From Aulostomus chinensis (lineage: Eukaryota > Chordata > Actinopteri > Syngnathiformes > Aulostomidae), in the NCBI GenBank assembly GCA_037954235.1, contig JBBMOA010000002.1, positions 15,819,009-15,883,008 on the forward strand: a stretch of DNA of 64,000 bases, given 5' to 3'. Under the pieces are notes generated by a model. That model was not told the origin of the DNA. It saw nothing but the letters and a program-made list of their open reading frames with translations, and did no database searches. Numbering within the stretch: the first letter of the stretch is position 1; every line of letters starts with the position of its first letter. A program made the position numbers and the translations under genes. This document shows, piece after piece, positions 47,126 to 60,151 of the stretch.

Positions 47126-47470
47126 TCCCAAAATGGATGGGATTTTTCATCCCCATAGGCACATCTTGAAATAATTTTTTTTTTTTAAGCTCCAAAATAA
47201 TTCACTTGTTGGTGCAGAATTTGCATTTGGAGCATGCAGACCTCCACATATTTTTTTACACTCATACACTCACATAAATATAGGACCAGACTAACATGCC
47301 TTTATCAAGTTTCATAAAAATCATCTTCGTATTTTTTGGATAAGTCCTCTGACAGGCAGAACATATAATAAAAAAAACAGCATAAAAAACATAAAAACGT
47401 GGTAAAATTGTCATATTGGCATGTAGGTTTTACTGAATATCAGTTAAATATAGAGCAACACATAACTTTT
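47126..47470. other. Spacer between two inverted SINEs
   Basis: AT-rich single-copy sequence, with poly-T at 47177-47187. Would form the loop if the flanking SINEs paired in a transcript. Confidence 0.5.
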
Positions 47471-47845
47471 CCATCCATCCATTTTCTTCCGCTTACTCCT
47501 GTTAAGGGTTGTGGGGGGGTTGGAGCCTATCCCAGCAGCCTTCAGGTGAGAGGCGGGGTTCACCCTGGTCAGGTCACCAGTCCATCACAGGACCAACATA
47601 GAGACAGACAACCATTCACACTCACAGTCACCCCTACGGTCAATTTAGAGTATCAATCAGCCTCGTCCCCTCTTGATGTCTTTGGACTGTGGGAGGAAGC
47701 TGGAGTACCAGAGAGAACCCACACAGGAACAGGGAGAACATGGAGACTCACACAGAAAGATCCTGTGATGGAGCCGGGACTTGAACCCAGAACCTTCTTG
47801 CTGAGAGGCGACAGTGCTGACCACTGCACCACCGTGCCGCCACAA
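47471..47845 (-). mobile_element. tRNA-derived SINE, full length, with target duplication
   Basis: Same family as 46734-47125 but inverted and 345 bp away. Flanked by ATAACTTTT at 47462-47470 and 47846-47854. B box seen on the minus strand as GGTTCAAGTCC. Confidence 0.9.
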
Positions 47846-47854
47846 ATAACTTTT

Positions 47855-50800
47855 ACGGTGTATAATTCATTGCACACAACTTTACACATACGTGTTAAAT
47901 GTTTGTGTGAAATCATCTGATTTGAAAATCAGGTGACTAAAATATATCCAATTGCATCACTACAGGGTAAAGTGTAGGAGCTTGTCTCTTTTTAGTAATA
48001 CATGAGCTCTTCTGAAAATGTGATCTCATGAAATTTGTGTGTGTGTGTGTGTGAGAGAGAGAAGGGGGGGGCACTGTATCTTTGTAAAAAAAAAACAACA
48101 ACAAACAATTTTATACCCCTCAGTAGTTTTAAATGACTTTGTACCATTTCTATTAGTCAAAGGAGGCCCTTCTGAACGATACTGTTCCTTTGAGGCAGCA
48201 TTTCCAAAAGTGTGTTTGCTAATTACAGAACTGTTTCTCTGGGCTGGTGGTGTGGGGGCAGGTGAACCAAATTAGAAAACAGGAGAAACAAGCAGATGAA
48301 TTGTTTTATCGGTGAAGAGCCAAACAAAAGCAGGAAAAGGGTTTACTGATCAGACAATCTGAGTATTTGACAAGACCTGGCTACGATGAGCAAACTAAAA
48401 TACATACTAAATATGATTAACAATTGGACAGGACAAAGGTGAGGGAAACAGACAAAGACAGGAAATGGAAAGCAAACGGAGATTAATGAGCACATGGAGA
48501 ACCACAATCTACAAGCACACTAAGGACAAACAAGAAACACAACTAAGATGAGATCCACAAAACTAGAGCACATGATAATATCAACTGAAAGGGTCAAAAT
48601 GAAATGTCCACAACTAAACTTAACACAGTCCAGAAAGTCCACAGTCCACTGCTCTTGTCTCAGCTCCAATCCCCTCCCTTGTGTGAGAATGTGATGTCCT
48701 GGCATGAGAATGGCCTGGATACTGACATACACACTATTTCTGTAATTGCCACCAAAGCATGGCGGTGTGATACTATGACCTTCACTCACTTCAAAGATCA
48801 TGAAAAATGACACCGTGATGATACTTCGGCAACTTAATCCTACCATTATTTTCTTATGCTTTGTAAATGTTGCATCAGTCATTTCTGACCACAAGAAAAT
48901 TTTAAAAAGTGCTTCCCAGTGAAAATTCGAATTAGATAAGCATACAGGATAAATGAACAGAGAAAACAGAATGTGCTGTGCATGTGTTGCGCAGATTGGA
49001 GGTGCAGATGACGGGATGAAGAGTTCAAGATAGAGCACCCCGCCAAGTTGTAGTCAGCGGTGCATATGGCCTAAACTCAACAGACTGAGGAGAAGAAAAT
49101 AATTCTCCATTCTCTGGATCATTTGGCATCTTGTTTCAGTCTGAATAAAAGAAGACTTGTTATGTTTCTGTTGAGAAAGAGACTGGAAACAAGCCTGAGT
49201 GGTTTGCAGGAATGAGGTTGAACCCCTACAATTTGTAGCCGGCACACTCAAAGATAGAGCCACCAGTCTGGGCCTGAAAGGTTAGAAACACTTTGCTTGG
49301 GTACCCGCTTACTCTTGAAAGACAATTGTGTGCCTATCAGTTTACTTTGTACACATTTTGTCAGTCCAAATGTGCACTTGTAGCCTCGAGGAGAAAAGAG
49401 TAGTACTTGTGAGGAAACCTTTAAAAGTGTACCTATAAGTACAGAGCTGCTGTGGTCTTGTACCTCCATTTTTGTGTGTGTGTGACCAGATTATAGTTTC
49501 ACTTGAGAAGCTCACAAGTACCACAATATAATGTATATGTGTATATTTTACATAGTATACAAATAAATAGCTCCACTATGAATAAAACTGTTCTTGCATT
49601 TTCCATTTTATTTTGCTGCATCAGAAGGTGTCTCTTAATATGCCGCATTTGGTAAAAAAAAAAAAAAAATTAGTTTAATTGAATAACTGGCAACCAAAAT
49701 CTGTCTGATTGATTTATTGACTAGTGATTTGATCTGAAAGCAATGTGCCAAAGAGTTTGAGTGTCTTATTTTAGTTTTCGCTTAAAACTGATGACTCTCT
49801 TTCTACAGAGCTTTACTAAAAAGACTAAAATAGCTTCCCAAAGAGTAACAGGTAACAACATGCTGAGGCGTGCAAAGGTCATATGAGTGTTTGATTGCCT
49901 GCAGAACTCAAGGCCTAACACAAATTCATCTTCCAGCTGATTTTCAGACCTATTTGTCACTCAGTCTGCCTGCACTTGCAGCTGTTATATCTCTTTTGCA
50001 GCTTTTTTTCTGTCAGTTTCCCACCCTCAGCATCTATATCTCTGTTGTCTGCCATTTTAACCTCTGCATCTCCATCAAGTGCATTTTCTATTTGCCTTGT
50101 TGATAGGCTGGGAGAATATAACTAGCTGCTGAGACAACTGCTCATCTGCTGTCCTTCTATCGACTGCTCATTTTCCTCTCTCCCTGCTTCTGCTCCAACT
50201 CTTCCATTTCGATGTTGACAGAAGCACCTTTCAGATGGAGTGTCCTTTTGCTGCACGTGCCTTTCTCATCAGAAAGAACGAGGTTTTTTTATATACCCTA
50301 CAAGGCCCCCTCGCTCAGATTTATTGTCAGTGTGGAGGCTGCTTCCTCTCTGTGATGTATTTTCATTGATGCCTTGACACTTGAGTGCAGATATGAGCTT
50401 TTACCATCAAGAAAACTATGTTTTTGTCTGACATACAGGTTAGGTGAAGCTACACGTCATTTGGAGGTGTTAAGTTAGGAGATGCTATTATGTAAATGGA
50501 AGAGGGCAGTCACAACTACATTACTTTCTCATGCCGTTGGTTCGAATTTATCTTATTGTGTCTGTGCTGTCTACTTGAGTTCAGTTCAAGTAGCTTCATG
50601 TTCTTGTGAAACCTATCTTTGTAATCTCTTTTTTTGTCATCGTCGGAGCTTCGTCTTCTCTCCTCCTTGCTGCCCCAGCCCCTTCCGTACGCGACATTGC
50701 CCCTCCATCTCTCTTCATCTCCTCTACCTCTTCCCGCTGTCTTTCTTGTATCCGTCTGATGAGGCGTCCTTCTTGCTTTCATCTAGTGTGCAGATCAATA

Positions 50801-51833
50801 GTAGATGAGGAAGGCCATGCTTTCAATGATTTCCTCATTCCCTAAGTGTGCTTGCTTGCGTAGGTTTCATGCATGTTATTGGTTAATGATATTTCTCTAG
50901 TAATGTTCTGTGAGGTTTTTTTTCTTTTCAGTGTAAATAAATTCTAAATCCCTTAAAACACTGTCAAACTGACATCCATCAGGTCATCGTTAAGATTTTC
51001 TTTGCTTGAAAAATATGGTTCTTCACAACGACCTGCAATAAGACACAGAAGGACCAATACTGCATATTGCAGCAACTTTGAATCTGATCGGAAAAGGTTT
51101 ACAAAGAATTTTAAAACATCTTTATTGCTACTTTTGATCATGAATCAACACTGTGGTGAATGTTTGTTCAGGTTTACGCAGGAGTAACAGATTAAGGATG
51201 AGGAAAAGATCATGGTTGGAATTAAAAGATGCATTTTTATCAAGGTTGGACTGATCCTGAAGTGTCCCTGGACAGACAATGCTCATGTTAATCAAATTTA
51301 TTTAGGACTGTCCCAATGCTTTAATTTGGCTGAATTATTTATTATGCATCCCTCAATTCTGGCTCATAGACAGCTGCCTACTTGAGATGGACGGATCACT
51401 GTCATAACGACTAATCCTGGTGGGGGCGAGTTGGCTCGTAAACTTTTATATTTTGATTAAAAGCGGATGTGGTTGTAAGTGGGGGAGGTAATCATCAATA
51501 ATGATGAAAATATTAATGTGGATGTCTCAGGCTCTGTGACGGCCCTCTTCTATGATCATATGTTGTCACGTCCACTTAGTCCAGCAAAATGTGAGATTAG
51601 ATCTTCTGATGCTCAGTGAACAACCCGCACCTTTATTTGAGGTGCAGGTGTGTCCAGTAATACCGCAAGTATTTGCAGTACAATAGTGCATGCATCTGGG
51701 TCAAGACAGTCAAGACTGAGTACAATTATTGGCAAGACTATTAACGCTCTCCTCCTCCTTTAAAAAAAAAAGGTTTTGCAGCCACCATCAATGTTTTTGA
51801 ACATTTTACAAGAGATAATAAAGCCTCTATTTT
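47855..51833. other. Intergenic; minor repeats
   Basis: (GT)n then (GA)n at 48036-48061 and poly-A at 49653-49668. About 48310-48600 is purine-rich on this strand and may be a dispersed repeat (its complement has the TTCCTGTCTTTGTCTG texture common in fish repeats). No gene recognised; ORFs up to 172 codons (48520-49038 reverse) show no domain. Confidence 0.35.
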
Positions 51834-52203
51834 CCATCCATCCATTTTTTTCCGCTTATCCTGTTAAGGGTCGCAGGGGGGGCTGGATCCTATCCCTGCG
51901 GCGACGGGCGAGAGGCGGGATTCACCCTGGACGGGTCACCAGTCCATCACAGGACCAACACATAGAGACAGACAACCATTCACACTCACAGTCACACCTA
52001 CGGTCAATTTAGAGTATCAATCAGCCTCGTCCCCTCTTGATGTCTTTGGACTGTGGGAGGAAGCTGGAGTACCAGAGAGAACCCACACAGGAACAGGGAG
52101 AACATGCAGACTCACAGAAAGATCCTGTGATGGAGCCGGGACTGGAACCTGGAACCTTCTTGCTGTGAGGGGACAGTGCTGACCACTGCACCACCATGCT
52201 GCC
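51834..52203 (-). mobile_element. tRNA-derived SINE, full length, with target duplication
   Basis: Begins with the CCATCCATCC tail and ends at the head GCAGCATGGTGGTGCAGTGG (minus strand). Flanked by CCTCTATTTTC at 51824-51834 and 52204-52214. Confidence 0.9.
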
Positions 52204-52214
52204 CCTCTATTTTC

Positions 52215-52784
52215 ATTTAGAATAAACAAACAAACAAAACAAAACAGAAAAAGGTCTACTTGTTGGTGCATCCTATCTTTTTTATCATTGGTTGAATGAG
52301 GGTTAGTTTCATTATCAGATAAAAAGCTGAAAAAAAACAACAACTTTGTACCTGAAATGATTACCAGGAATAAAAGAGAAGTGCTTCCTGCAGCTGCTGG
52401 CCTTATGCTTATTTAAATATCCAGTCATGCAGTACTCCTTCACAAGGTGTGCCATAGCGCCCTCTACCACATTGCAATGATAACACTGATTGCCAGAAAA
52501 TCTCATCAATGGTGGGGAGTCATTGTCTACCAAATGACAGACAATTTTGTCAGTGGTAGGGTAATTGTTAATATGTGGTCCTGGACCTGATACTACAAAC
52601 TACAACTTGATCAAGCTGGCAAGAGGCCGTAGTCATTATGGGTCTGAGGGAAAGTCTGTGCTAGCCATCAGGCTAACTGGTTTCATCCTCACTTCACCTG
52701 GTGACTGTGGTGAAATGTCCTAATGCAAGACACTGAACTCCTAATTAAATGTCTTGCATGGCAGTCTCCTCCATCTGTATGTAT
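52215..52784. other. Intergenic, nothing recognised
   Basis: Short ORFs only. GTGCCATAGCGCCCTCTACC near 52448 resembles a CTCF-type core on the minus strand but is isolated. Confidence 0.35.
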
Positions 52785-52804
52785 GTGTGTGTGTGTGTGT
52801 GTGA

Positions 52805-52852
<48 letters not shown>

Positions 52853-52862
52853 AAGAGAGAGT
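52785..52862. repeat. Compound (GT)n(GA)n microsatellite
   Basis: About 22 bp of GT followed by about 55 bp of GA with few interruptions. Confidence 0.95.
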
Positions 52863-55181
52863 GAGAGATTGAGGTTACATTGTAAAGCAATTTGATTTAA
52901 TAGAAGGTAGAAAGATGTTTATTTAAGAACTCAGTTGAAAGACACAGATAGGTGATGTGGGTCCTATCTCTGAATTTTTTTCCCAACAGTCCTTGCACTC
53001 ATACACTCTTGCATTATGCCTGATTACAATTTATGGAAACACGTATTTACAATCATTATATATTTATTTTTTATAGCAGTCATTATCAGGTTGTCTTCCT
53101 TTTGGTCATTTTTTAAGCATCATTGTACATGTAAGTACTCCTGGAGGCCGTTTGTTAGTATTATTACTTATTCAGTTTTGTCTGACTGCCAAATTTGAGA
53201 ACATTTTTAGAACATGTATTACCGAGGGCTACTTTGGCCGGTAGCTTGCAATCCTAAATCAATACTGAGCAAAATTTGTATTCATCTGTCTGTCAGTCTT
53301 TGAAGTGTTCAACATTAATGATGTGGTATCTGTGGTTGTATTCCTTTCCTTCCTAAACTGCAAATTTAGCAGATTCAACCTCTCCGCCACATCGTCCTCT
53401 GTGTATATCAATGAAGTTGCATGTTACTTGTTTCTGCATGGTTTGTAGATGTGTCAGCCCACAAATACAGGCAAGGTGCCTTAGTGAGTACTTTCTAGAT
53501 AAATCTAAATACTGCATTTTTACAAAAGAAAAAAAAAACTGTTTGTGTTTCAATACACAATTTCCAGACAGCTTGTGGTGCCAAAAAGCGGTCAATACGT
53601 TTAGCAATGCTCTTAATATGCTAACCCTTTTTCAACAGCGATAAGATCATTGTATGTTTTTTGGCAGAGAAGCTTAGGAAGTAGGAGTCGCCACAGAAGA
53701 TGAGTGTGAACATGAGCAGCAGGCCATGGCAGACTTTCAGAGAGGTGCTGTTCCTCCCCCGCACTCTGCCAGAACATTTCTCATTTTCAGACCTAATTGA
53801 AAATAAACAGATCGCCTGGGACCAGAGTGTAAATCTGATGGGCTGGAAAAGTCCAATACTATTGGTAATGTTTGATTTTATTATGCAGCAAGATTAATTA
53901 ACCTAATTACACTTAACCAAAAAAAAAGTACAAAGTTTACCTTGAGCCTTGCTCGTGTACAGTTATTATTTACAACATGTCTGCTTCGAGTATTTCTACT
54001 TGTCTGTTATTTATTTATAGGTTACACACATTATTCTACTGCCACATACATACAGTATATTTTTCAGAAAAATCACATATCAGAGACATATCATGTATAT
54101 GTACCCCCCCCCCCCCCCCCACGGCCGGATGAGCAGAATGTGGACTCCTGCTTCAGCTGTAAATTGTGTTGGTGATGTAAAATATTACAAATACAGAGCA
54201 GAATAGAACAGTTAAATCTTAAGTGTTACAGCCACTGAATTACCTTCAAAATTGCAGGTTAAACATACATGTAAGGGGTACAGTTTAAAAAATCTACATT
54301 CCATGCACACATTTTATTTATTTAGTGTTAACAAAAAACTAAAAACCCACAAATAGATGATAAGCAGATGAAACTCATACAACATGGAAGTTTTCACTGA
54401 ATTTGTTTGTGCGTCTTATTTGCAGGCACCTTTGTTTTATCTGCAAGGTCACTGGTGTTTGAGATCAGACGGCGAATGGCTGATGCTCTCATGGTAGAGT
54501 GAAGGTGTTGGTCGGTGAAACGTGACTGTCCTCTTTTGTTCAACTTCATTACTGAGCAGCTGCTTGTGCAAGTATGTGGTGCCAAGCATGCAGAGTTTCC
54601 ATTTGAGGAAAGTGACACATGCAACACATAAGTGACAGTTACTGTTGTGTGTGTGTGTGTGTGCGTGTGTGCGCGTGTGCGCGCTACTGTCGACTGCTGT
54701 GGCGTTGATCTGCTGGACCAGAGTAGAGTGCTGCCCTTGCTGTAGTGCAGTTCTTTTTTGTCCACTGGATCAAGACTATAGCAACATTTTTTATTTTTTT
54801 TTTACATTTTAATAACTTGTGCAGCACTGATTATTCAAAATCCCCCCCCCCCCCAAAAAAAAATCTGCTTTGACATGCAGACATCATCAAAGCTACTCAT
54901 AATTCAGGCTGTCATGTCAGACCTCAAACTCTGAGGCACTTCCTCGAGGATCCAGCGATGAACACGCCAAGTTTAGCATCAGTCAGGTGAACAGTTGTTG
55001 AGTAAAGCACGTCAGAAACATACAGAGATTTCTTGCTTTTATATTCTTAACAATCCAGATGATCTTCAATCCATTCATTGAATTACTTTCTTCTTTTTTT
55101 CCTGTGCTAGGACTCCCACATCACCTGACAATTCTAAATCTTTGCAAGGTTTCACCCCCATTTTTAACATAACCCCCCTTC

Positions 55182-55231
<50 letters not shown>

Positions 55232-57708
55232 CTGCCCAAAAAAACATTTGGATATATGAACAATGCTGTGATTTCTGTGGTGAGGACAGGCTCATTGCAC
55301 AGAGATACAATCCAGCACCGGCATCTTATGCTTTTTACAGAAATCAGGAGTTTCTCTCTATTCCAGACACACATGGTTTCAATCACATTCATCACATTTC
55401 TTCAAGCCAAACCTTCAGATTGAAATAGACCCTCTCTTAAGTAAGATGTTTTAATGACCCCCTTGAAGAATTTTTGTAAAAGGAGTGACCTTCCCAAAGG
55501 CAAATAAATTTTAATCAGACAATAAATGCTGAAATGGTATCCTGGGGCCATGGTGAGGCTTTTGCTGCTGGAGCTTTGGCAGGGTGAGTTATAACAGTTA
55601 TACAGTACAAGTTATCATGAATAATATGTCACTTTAATGTTAACAAATGGATGCTGCTCTCCACCTTCTCACGTTTCACTTTTCTTTTGCTCTTAATTTT
55701 TGTAAATATATGTATATGTATATTTTACACATTCACAAACATCTTAAGGGTTCGTCTCGCTGTTATTCCTCAGAAAGTTACTCCTCAGGCAGGTGGCTTC
55801 ATCTAAAACCAGCTTTATAAGAAATGACTTTACAACTGATGTCACTGCTGCAGTCTGTTTCCAATGCTGGGAAAGAATCATGAGAGTTTTGCTGGAAACG
55901 TGGTGCACTCTTGAATAATATTAGAAGTATAGACTCGACTGTTTTAATGAGAGAAGTTCATCAAAACTCCGGACGACCAATGTACCAAACAGGAAGAAGT
56001 CAGTTATGTTCACGTGGAGATGAAGGGCGAAGCGAAGAGGATGATATTAAACCCTTAAACAGGAATGTCAGAACTGACTCAAACAGCATCCCCGGTCCTC
56101 ACCATTTGCAGTTCAGAGTAGAGGAGCCATCAAATGTTAGTTCTTTCTATTTTGTCAGGTAAAAGTTGAGGTTGGACACATGAATGTAGTCTTGAACACA
56201 TTAATCACAGAATGCGTGGGCAAAGCCTTAAAAATGTCACTGTTCTTAAATGCTCTTTTGGATAACAACTCTCTTAAAAGTGCATTACTACCGACTAATT
56301 TGGCTTGTAATGGCACATTTTGGTTCACATGGATTTCTCGATGTGAAAATCGACGTTACTAAGGGGACAACTTTCTATGCTGGCAGACTGATCAACTGAT
56401 TTGAACCCAAGCGAACAGACTACAGGTGTGAAAACATGGTTAGAAACTCTCACTGTGTAGCCTCAGGCTTTATAGTAACATCTGATCCTATTTGACTTTT
56501 CTCACATTTCCAGGGTGTAAGTCGATATAAGTCGAGTGCGTTGCGCTCTTGTTAATTTAAAATATGACATCCCTGCACCCTCCCTCTCCCTCTTTTCACT
56601 CTTTATTTCTCTCACACACTGTTTGATGATAACAAAATCCTTTTAATGCACTCCTACAAAGATGCTTCTTTTCTCTCTGGTCATTTAATACATCGGGAGT
56701 TACACATGCATGAACAGTCCCACCCACATAAATGCAACCCACATACTGCAGTGGACTGATTCTGGTACCGGTCATGATAACAATGATTAATGTGTTAATT
56801 CTCCCACATCTACTTTCCTGACTAGCTGCTCTGATAATTGCTTGTTGCTGATATTGCCTGTCAAAGTCTGTAGCTACACAGATCAATAATCAAAAAGAGT
56901 CAAAGAGCTTTTGAAAAGTAAGGGGGGGGGGGTAAAGGTTTTAAAACACATCAATACAATACAGGCAAACAACAACAAAAAAATGCAGGTATCAATTGAA
57001 CTGATTTTATGAGCAACAGTTTTTTGAAATTTTAGTAATAAACACGAGCGTAGGGTGGGAACTCTACGACATCTCTCTGTAGTGGTCAGAGTGTGTTGAT
57101 GGCTCAACAATGCACGTCATACACCAGGGACGACTGTTCAGCTCCCTTCTCGGTGAGTCATGGGCTTTTCATCTGGAGCTAGAAGTCCATTTCCTGTGAT
57201 CAACCATGACCCGAGCGCCTCACCTCACCACAACACAAGTGCTTCTCTGATGCAGTTACTCTGACAACATGTATCAGTAATAAGCTGCATGTGAATCATG
57301 AAATAAATAAAGAAGACCTCAGTGTTGGGCCAATATGTTTCATTTTTGGAATGAACAAACTCCTGTCGTTGTTACTTTGTTCCGCTCTCTCTCCCCCTGC
57401 TCCTCGTTCTCTCTGTGAGTGACATGACGCCCGCTCCCTCGCTCAAACAAAACAAGTGCTCCCCCCGCCCTCTCCTGCCTCTCCTCTTTTCCCTCAAAGA
57501 TATGGAAAGACAGTGAATGCAGTGATGTGCCACCAAATGTTGAGTTTTGGATTCTGTAGGAAACGTGGGACGTGTTGCTGCAACAGTGAAACAGTCACGG
57601 AAAAAAAGAGTGAAAAATCTCCTGTCCCACATCCCAAGATGCCGTCGAGTCACTTTTTGATGAACGAACAACAACACCTGCAGCTTGAAGCATAAAAGGG
57701 AGCATCAA
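52863..57708. other. Intergenic; microsatellites and homopolymers
   Basis: C17 at 54104-54120, (GT)n with GC variants at 54645-54684, C14/A9 at 54842-54863 and (CA)n at 55184-55228. No gene or transposon recognised. ORFs crossing these tracts are artefacts. Confidence 0.4.
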
Positions 57709-57746
57709 CCCCCCCCCCCCCCCCACACACACACACACACACACAC
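57709..57746. repeat. Compound C(16)(CA)n
   Basis: A poly-C run of 16 directly abutting eleven CA units, the same arrangement as at 43329 and 44753. Confidence 0.95.
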
Positions 57747-57878
57747 CTCCACCCAAGTTATATTCTACCACCAAAACCACAATGCTGGTATGCATTATGT
57801 AATTTTAATGGTAAGACATTCAAAACAGCGGCTGCAATTTTGGGATTTTTTTTTTCAGGGTGAAAATATTTCATTGTC

Positions 57879-58251
57879 AGGCAGCACGGAGGTGCAGTGG
57901 TCAGCACTGTCACCTCACAGCAAGAAGGTTCCGGGTTCAAGTCCTGGCTTGGTCTTTCTGTGTGAGTCTGCATGTTCTCCTGTTCCTGTGTGGGTTCTCT
58001 CTGGTACTCCAGCTTCCTCCCACAGTCCAAAGACATCAAGAGGGGACGAGGCTGATTGATACTCTAAATTGACCGTAGGTGTGACTGTGAGTGTGAATGG
58101 TTGTCTGTCTCTGTGTGTTGGTCCTGCGATGGACTGGTGACCTGTCCAGGGTGAACCCCGCCTCTCGCCTGAAGGCTGCTGGGATAGGCTCCAGCCCCCC
58201 CGTGACCCTTAATATGACTAAGCAAAGAAAATGGATGGATGGATGGATATC
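57879..58251 (+). mobile_element. tRNA-derived SINE, full length, with target duplication
   Basis: Head GGCAGCACGGAGGTGCAGTGG, B box GGTTCAAGTCC, body and GGATGGATGG tail. Flanked by TCATTGTC at 57871-57878 and 58252-58259. A deletion of about 15 bp follows the B box compared with the reference copy. Confidence 0.9.
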
Positions 58252-58259
58252 TCATTGTC

Positions 58260-59117
58260 CTCTTTTTTTCTTCAACTCATGAATCCATATGTTCAGAGTT
58301 GTGACCGACTGAATCTTAATCCACAGAACTGACAAACTCTCATATCATTGTTGGAAACTTTAACCCTGAAAAAGAAACTAAGCTTGCCTGGATCTTAATG
58401 TAGCAAGTATGTCAGATATTTTGACTGCTGGTACATGATAAGATCTCTCAGTAGCATTATTTAACTAATGTCTCAAACATGGATGTCTGGCATATCTGTC
58501 CCTGTGCCCCCCACAGGGTAGCCGTCAGCCTGGGGTGACAGGCTAGTTTTTAGACACGTGGACTATGCGCATGGACCACTTCAAAGACAGTGGTAGAGAA
58601 AGTAAAAGCCTGTTATTTAGCTCGCTTGTAGCCTGTTGGCTTGTCTGAACTCACTTTATGTACTTAAGGTCAATAATGTCAGAAAATAAACAGGAAGAGC
58701 TTTGTAAACACATCAGAGATCATGGAGGCTTCGTAGTGAATGAATGGATATCCAGGTGTATTAACAGATTCAGGTAAACATCCATAGGTGGAAACAAGGT
58801 GTGATCGGACAATATGTCAAAACTGAGTAAGGTTAGTCTGGATTTAATGAACACTATGATGTTAGATTTAATTTTTTTTAATCAATGATCTTGTTAGCTA
58901 CCGTATTTTCTGTGAGTTACCTGTGTCAATCTTTATTTAATATTACATTTTTAATGCTGATATACAACAATACCAGCAAGTCTTTATGATTATATGACCT
59001 GAAATTACTTAAATTTAAGTAACACACACAGACAGGACTCTGATACAGCCCAGCAGCCCAGCAGCCCACAATCTCTCTCTCTCTCTGAGTGCTTGAAAAT
59101 AGTTTGAGCATTCAGCA

Positions 59118-59120
<3 letters not shown>
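58260..59120. other. Intergenic, nothing recognised
   Basis: Short (CT)n at 59071-59086. No gene. Confidence 0.4.
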
Positions 59121-59153
<33 letters not shown>

Positions 59154-59262
59154 GGGGGGGGGGTCCTTATTCTCCTGCTCATGCTCACCTGTGTGTTAGT
59201 GAGTTGATAGTTAGCTGGTTGGTTAATCTTGGGGATCTGAGCATCATGGGGGGGGGGGGGGG
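59121..59262. repeat. (GT)n-poly-G tract and second poly-G
   Basis: (GT)15 passing into G13 at 59121-59163, and G15 at 59248-59262. The G runs could form intermolecular quadruplex structures; they are also places where sequencing is unreliable. Confidence 0.9.
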
Positions 59263-59764
59263 CTGCTATATGTTTGAGCAGCAGAGGCAAAAGTGAAGTC
59301 TCAACAGAAGTAAATGATGGTGAAGAGTCAGTGTGGAGGAGGAATCTGGAGGAATCTTGTGTAGATAAATCAGGGAGGAAAGTTTAACGTCCCCTCCATG
59401 GAGCAGTAGCTGTTAACTCTGCCTTCATGGATCCCACCTTTTGACCAGTCAATGTTCCGGTCTTTGAGACATCTAAGTAGGTTGTCAAGCTAAAGCTCTG
59501 GATGGAGCACATGGAGGAGGCTGACTGGAGGAAAAAGGGTGTGCACACTGCATTCCTGTCAAAGTGGGAGGTAGAAGCTTTGAGGGAAAGTCCCTTTGCA
59601 AAGCATCACTGGTGAAAGTGCATGGAGTTGACACACTTGATTCCCCTGGGAACTATCACTAATGATGTATCTATAGATGTGTAGCACAATTTTATCCGTA
59701 ATGAATCCCACTGTTTCAAACTCTGTGAGGGGGCGGAAAGTATATTTATATATAAATAATGTTA
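59263..59764. other. Intergenic, nothing recognised
   Basis: No features apart from the left target duplication of the next SINE (59754-59764). Confidence 0.4.
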
Positions 59765-60140
59765 GAGTTGCACGGTGGTGCAGTGTTTAGCACTGTGGCC
59801 TCACAGCAAGAAGGTTCCGGCTTCGAGTCCTGGCTCGGCGTGGGATCTTTCTGTGTGGAGTTTGCATGTTCTCCCTGTTCCTGTGTGGGTTCTCTCTGGT
59901 ACTTCAGCTTCCTCCCACAGTCCAAAGACATCAAGAGAGGACGAGGCTGATTGATACTCTAAATTGACTGTAGGTGTGACTGTGAGTGTGAATGGTTGTC
60001 TGTCTCTATGTGTTGGTCCTGTGATGGACTGGTGACCTGTCCAGGGTGAACCCCGCCTCTCGCCCGTAGATGCTGGGATAGGCTCCAGCCCCCCCGCGAC
60101 CCTTACTAGTAAGGAATAAGCGGAAGATGACGATGGATGG
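59765..60140 (+). mobile_element. tRNA-derived SINE, full length, with target duplication
   Basis: Starts GTTGCACGGTGGTGCAGTG and ends CGATGGATGG. Flanked by a perfect 11-bp duplication AAATAATGTTA (59754-59764 and 60141-60151). B-box region GCTTCGAGTCC carries one change from consensus. Confidence 0.9.
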
Positions 60141-60151
60141 AAATAATGTTA

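Noticed and set aside
46702..47195. ORFs of up to 173 codons in SINE copies (also 47399-47920, 51776-52343, 57685-58282 and 59746-60302)
   Set aside because: The same peptides recur because the same SINE recurs in each place. SINEs do not code for protein.
48520..49038. 172-codon reverse ORF
   Set aside because: No signal, domain or codon bias. It overlaps a purine-rich stretch that looks like dispersed repeat.
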